From NCBI GenBank assembly GCA_964537995.1, contig CAZICW010000061.1, positions 1-6,484 on the forward strand: a DNA stretch of 6,484 bases, read 5' to 3'. The stretch is from JAFLUQ01 sp964537995 (lineage in GTDB: Bacteria; Bacillota; Clostridia; UMGS1883). Below, one piece after another: positions 5,172-6,484 of this stretch; position 1 is the stretch's first letter; every line of letters starts with the position of its first letter. The position numbers were made by a program, and so were the translations under genes. The notes below the pieces were generated by a model. That model saw only the letters and a list, made by a program, of their open reading frames with translations, made no database searches and was not told the DNA's origin.

Positions 5172-6484
5172 ATGAAAAACGATATTTTATCATTGACCGT
5201 AGAAGCGGTCGGCAGTGAGGGAGAGGGTATCGCGCGCCGCGGCGACGGATATATATTTTTTGTGAACGGAGCCGTGCAGGGTGACAGAATTAAAGCGCTT
5301 GTGCTGAAGGAAAACAAGGACTACGGCTATGCAAAGCTGCTTGAAGTCGAGCAGCCGTCACCGTACCGCGTTGAGCCGCGGTGTTCCGTATTCGGACGCT
5401 GCGGCGGCTGTACAATGCTGACGACGGCATACCCGTTTCAGCTTGAAGTAAAGCGTCGCCGCGTGATTGACGCAATGGAGCGAATCGGAGGCTTTATTAA
5501 TCCTCCCGTCGCCCCGTGCGTGGGCAGCGATCCCTGCATAGGCTGCCGGAATAAAGCGCAGTACCCCGTCGCAGAGGTTAACGGTCGGCTCGCGGCGGGT
5601 TTTTTTGCTCCGCACAGTCACAGAATTGTGCCGTCGGAGAGCTGCGTGCTGCAAGATCCGAAAATTACGGAGCTTGTGAATTTTGTCGTTCGTGAAGCCG
5701 ACGCGCTTAAAATCCCCGCCTATAATGAAGAAACGGGCGGCGGCTGTCTGCGTCATATCTATGTTCGTATCGGCTCCGATGAAGCGGTCGTTGTGCTTGC
5801 CGCGACGCACCGAAGCGGGAAATTTGCTGCATTGAGCGATAAAATTACGGCACGTTTTCACGACGTTAAGGGCGTTGTGCTGAATTTGAATCCGCGGCGG
5901 ACAAATCTCATACTCGGCGAAACAGACGAAATTCTTTTCGGACGACCTTATATTATAGATAAAATAGGCGATATATCGTATAAAATAAATTACAAAAGCT
6001 TTTATCAAGTCAATCCTTATACGACGAAAAAGCTTTACGACAAGACAACGGAGCTTTGCGCCTTAACCGGGGAGGAAACGGTTTTCGACCTTTACTGCGG
6101 CGTAGGGACGATTGGTCTTTACCTTGCGCGTAAAGCCAAAAAGGTCATCGGTGTTGAAATTGTGCCGGAAGCCGTGCGCGACGCGGCTGAAAACGCTGCG
6201 CTTAACGGAATTGAGAACGCGGAATTTCATCTCGGAAGAGCCGAGGAGGTTTGTCCGCGCTTGATAAACGCGGGCGAACGAGCGGATGTTGTTGTCCTTG
6301 ACCCTCCCCGTAAGGGCTGCGAACCGTCACTCCTTTCCGTGACGGCGGAAATGCGGCCGAAAAGACTTGTGTATGTTTCGTGTAATCCGAGTACCCTTGC
6401 CCGAGACTGTAAAATCCTCTCCGCAGAGGGCTATTCCCTCGTAGAAGCCGTCCCGTTCGACCAATTTCCAAATACCGCACACGT
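5172..6484 (+). CDS. rlmD: 23S rRNA (uracil-C5)-methyltransferase RlmD/RlmCD, cut by the window edge
   Basis: This open frame runs 437 full codons to the window edge without a stop. The family transfers a methyl group from S-adenosylmethionine to C5 of uridine in 23S rRNA: U1939 for RlmD, or both U747 and U1939 for Firmicute RlmCD. An N-terminal TRAM RNA-binding domain spans about residues 1-60. The [4Fe-4S] ligands are C71-x5-C77-x2-C80 and C158, matching the RumA pattern. The methyltransferase domain has F-Y-Q279-V-N-P, the SAM loop D306-L-Y-C-G-V-G, V-L-D377-P-P-R-K-G and the catalytic nucleophile C404 in V-S-C-N-P. The last codons, F-P-N-T-A-H, lead into the H-V-E motif with the catalytic Glu just outside, so probably only some tens of residues are missing. 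AAAGGA (5160-5165) overlaps the stop of the GH13 gene and sets the ATG, leaving a 10-nt gap and implying one transcript. C122-x2-C125 just before R-N-K-A-Q-Y-P is an extra pair not expected for the family. Confidence 0.95.
   Translation, partial: MKNDILSLTVEAVGSEGEGIARRGDGYIFFVNGAVQGDRIKALVLKENKDYGYAKLLEVEQPSPYRVEPRCSVFGRCGGCTMLTTAYPFQLEVKRRRVIDAMERIGGFINPPVAPCVGSDPCIGCRNKAQYPVAEVNGRLAAGFFAPHSHRIVPSESCVLQDPKITELVNFVVREADALKIPAYNEETGGGCLRHIYVRIGSDEAVVVLAATHRSGKFAALSDKITARFHDVKGVVLNLNPRRTNLILGETDEILFGRPYIIDKIGDISYKINYKSFYQVNPYTTKKLYDKTTELCALTGEETVFDLYCGVGTIGLYLARKAKKVIGVEIVPEAVRDAAENAALNGIENAEFHLGRAEEVCPRLINAGERADVVVLDPPRKGCEPSLLSVTAEMRPKRLVYVSCNPSTLARDCKILSAEGYSLVEAVPFDQFPNTAH

Noticed and set aside
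4430..6008. Long minus-strand open frames opposite the end of the GH13 gene and rlmD
   Set aside because: They cover the TRAM, iron-sulfur and catalytic motifs of plus-strand genes, so they are shadows of real coding sequence.
6324..6345. 7-bp inverted repeat CCGTCAC/GTGACGG in rlmD
   Set aside because: It is a short stem inside coding sequence with no T-tract, in line with chance.

Overview
The window looks like a chromosomal segment from a Clostridia-type Firmicute. The reasons are a consensus TTGACA/TATAAT promoter, strong AGGAGG-type ribosome binding sites, a CsoR repressor with an ATACCC/GGGTAT operator, and a TRAM plus iron-sulfur RNA uracil methyltransferase of the RlmD/RlmCD family. 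Codon use is GC-rich and heavy in GCG/GGC, as in moderately GC-rich gut Clostridia. This assignment is inference; there is no rRNA or other strong taxonomic marker. All real genes lie on the plus strand. I see no tRNA, rRNA, CRISPR array, insertion sequence or phage gene.

Region 1 (1-3065) is a compact copper-resistance operon of three genes. A perfect sigma-A-type promoter carries a perfect inverted repeat in its spacer that fits a CsoR operator. It is followed by csoR (GTG start), a small gene for a membrane-anchored heavy-metal-associated (HMA) protein, and copA, a Cu(I)-exporting P1B-type ATPase. The genes are separated by 12 and 0 nucleotides. The expected circuit is that apo-CsoR blocks the promoter; Cu(I) bound by Cys43/His68/Cys72 releases it; the tethered HMA protein collects Cu(I) at the inner face of the membrane and passes it to CopA, which pumps it out. 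The tethered chaperone is the most interesting element. It takes the place usually held by soluble CopZ and recalls the layout of the pneumococcal copY-cupA-copA operon, but with an HMA fold instead of a cupredoxin.

Region 2 (3066-3214) is a 149-nt spacer. It has only weak terminator-like structure, a plausible promoter, and a 14-bp perfect palindrome between that promoter's -35 and -10 hexamers.

Region 3 (3215-6484) holds an intracellular family GH13 neopullulanase/cyclomaltodextrinase-type enzyme with a complete catalytic set. Ten nucleotides later comes rlmD (23S rRNA m5U methyltransferase), which runs off the right edge probably only some tens of residues before its end. The two are probably co-transcribed, with no obvious functional link. 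The methyltransferase has a second CxxC pair just before its RNKAQYP motif, which I do not expect for the family.

I do not see a wholly new system here. The items worth a second look are the tethered HMA chaperone, a strong 11-bp hairpin inside copA, the palindromic promoter at 3133-3161 and the extra CxxC in RlmD.
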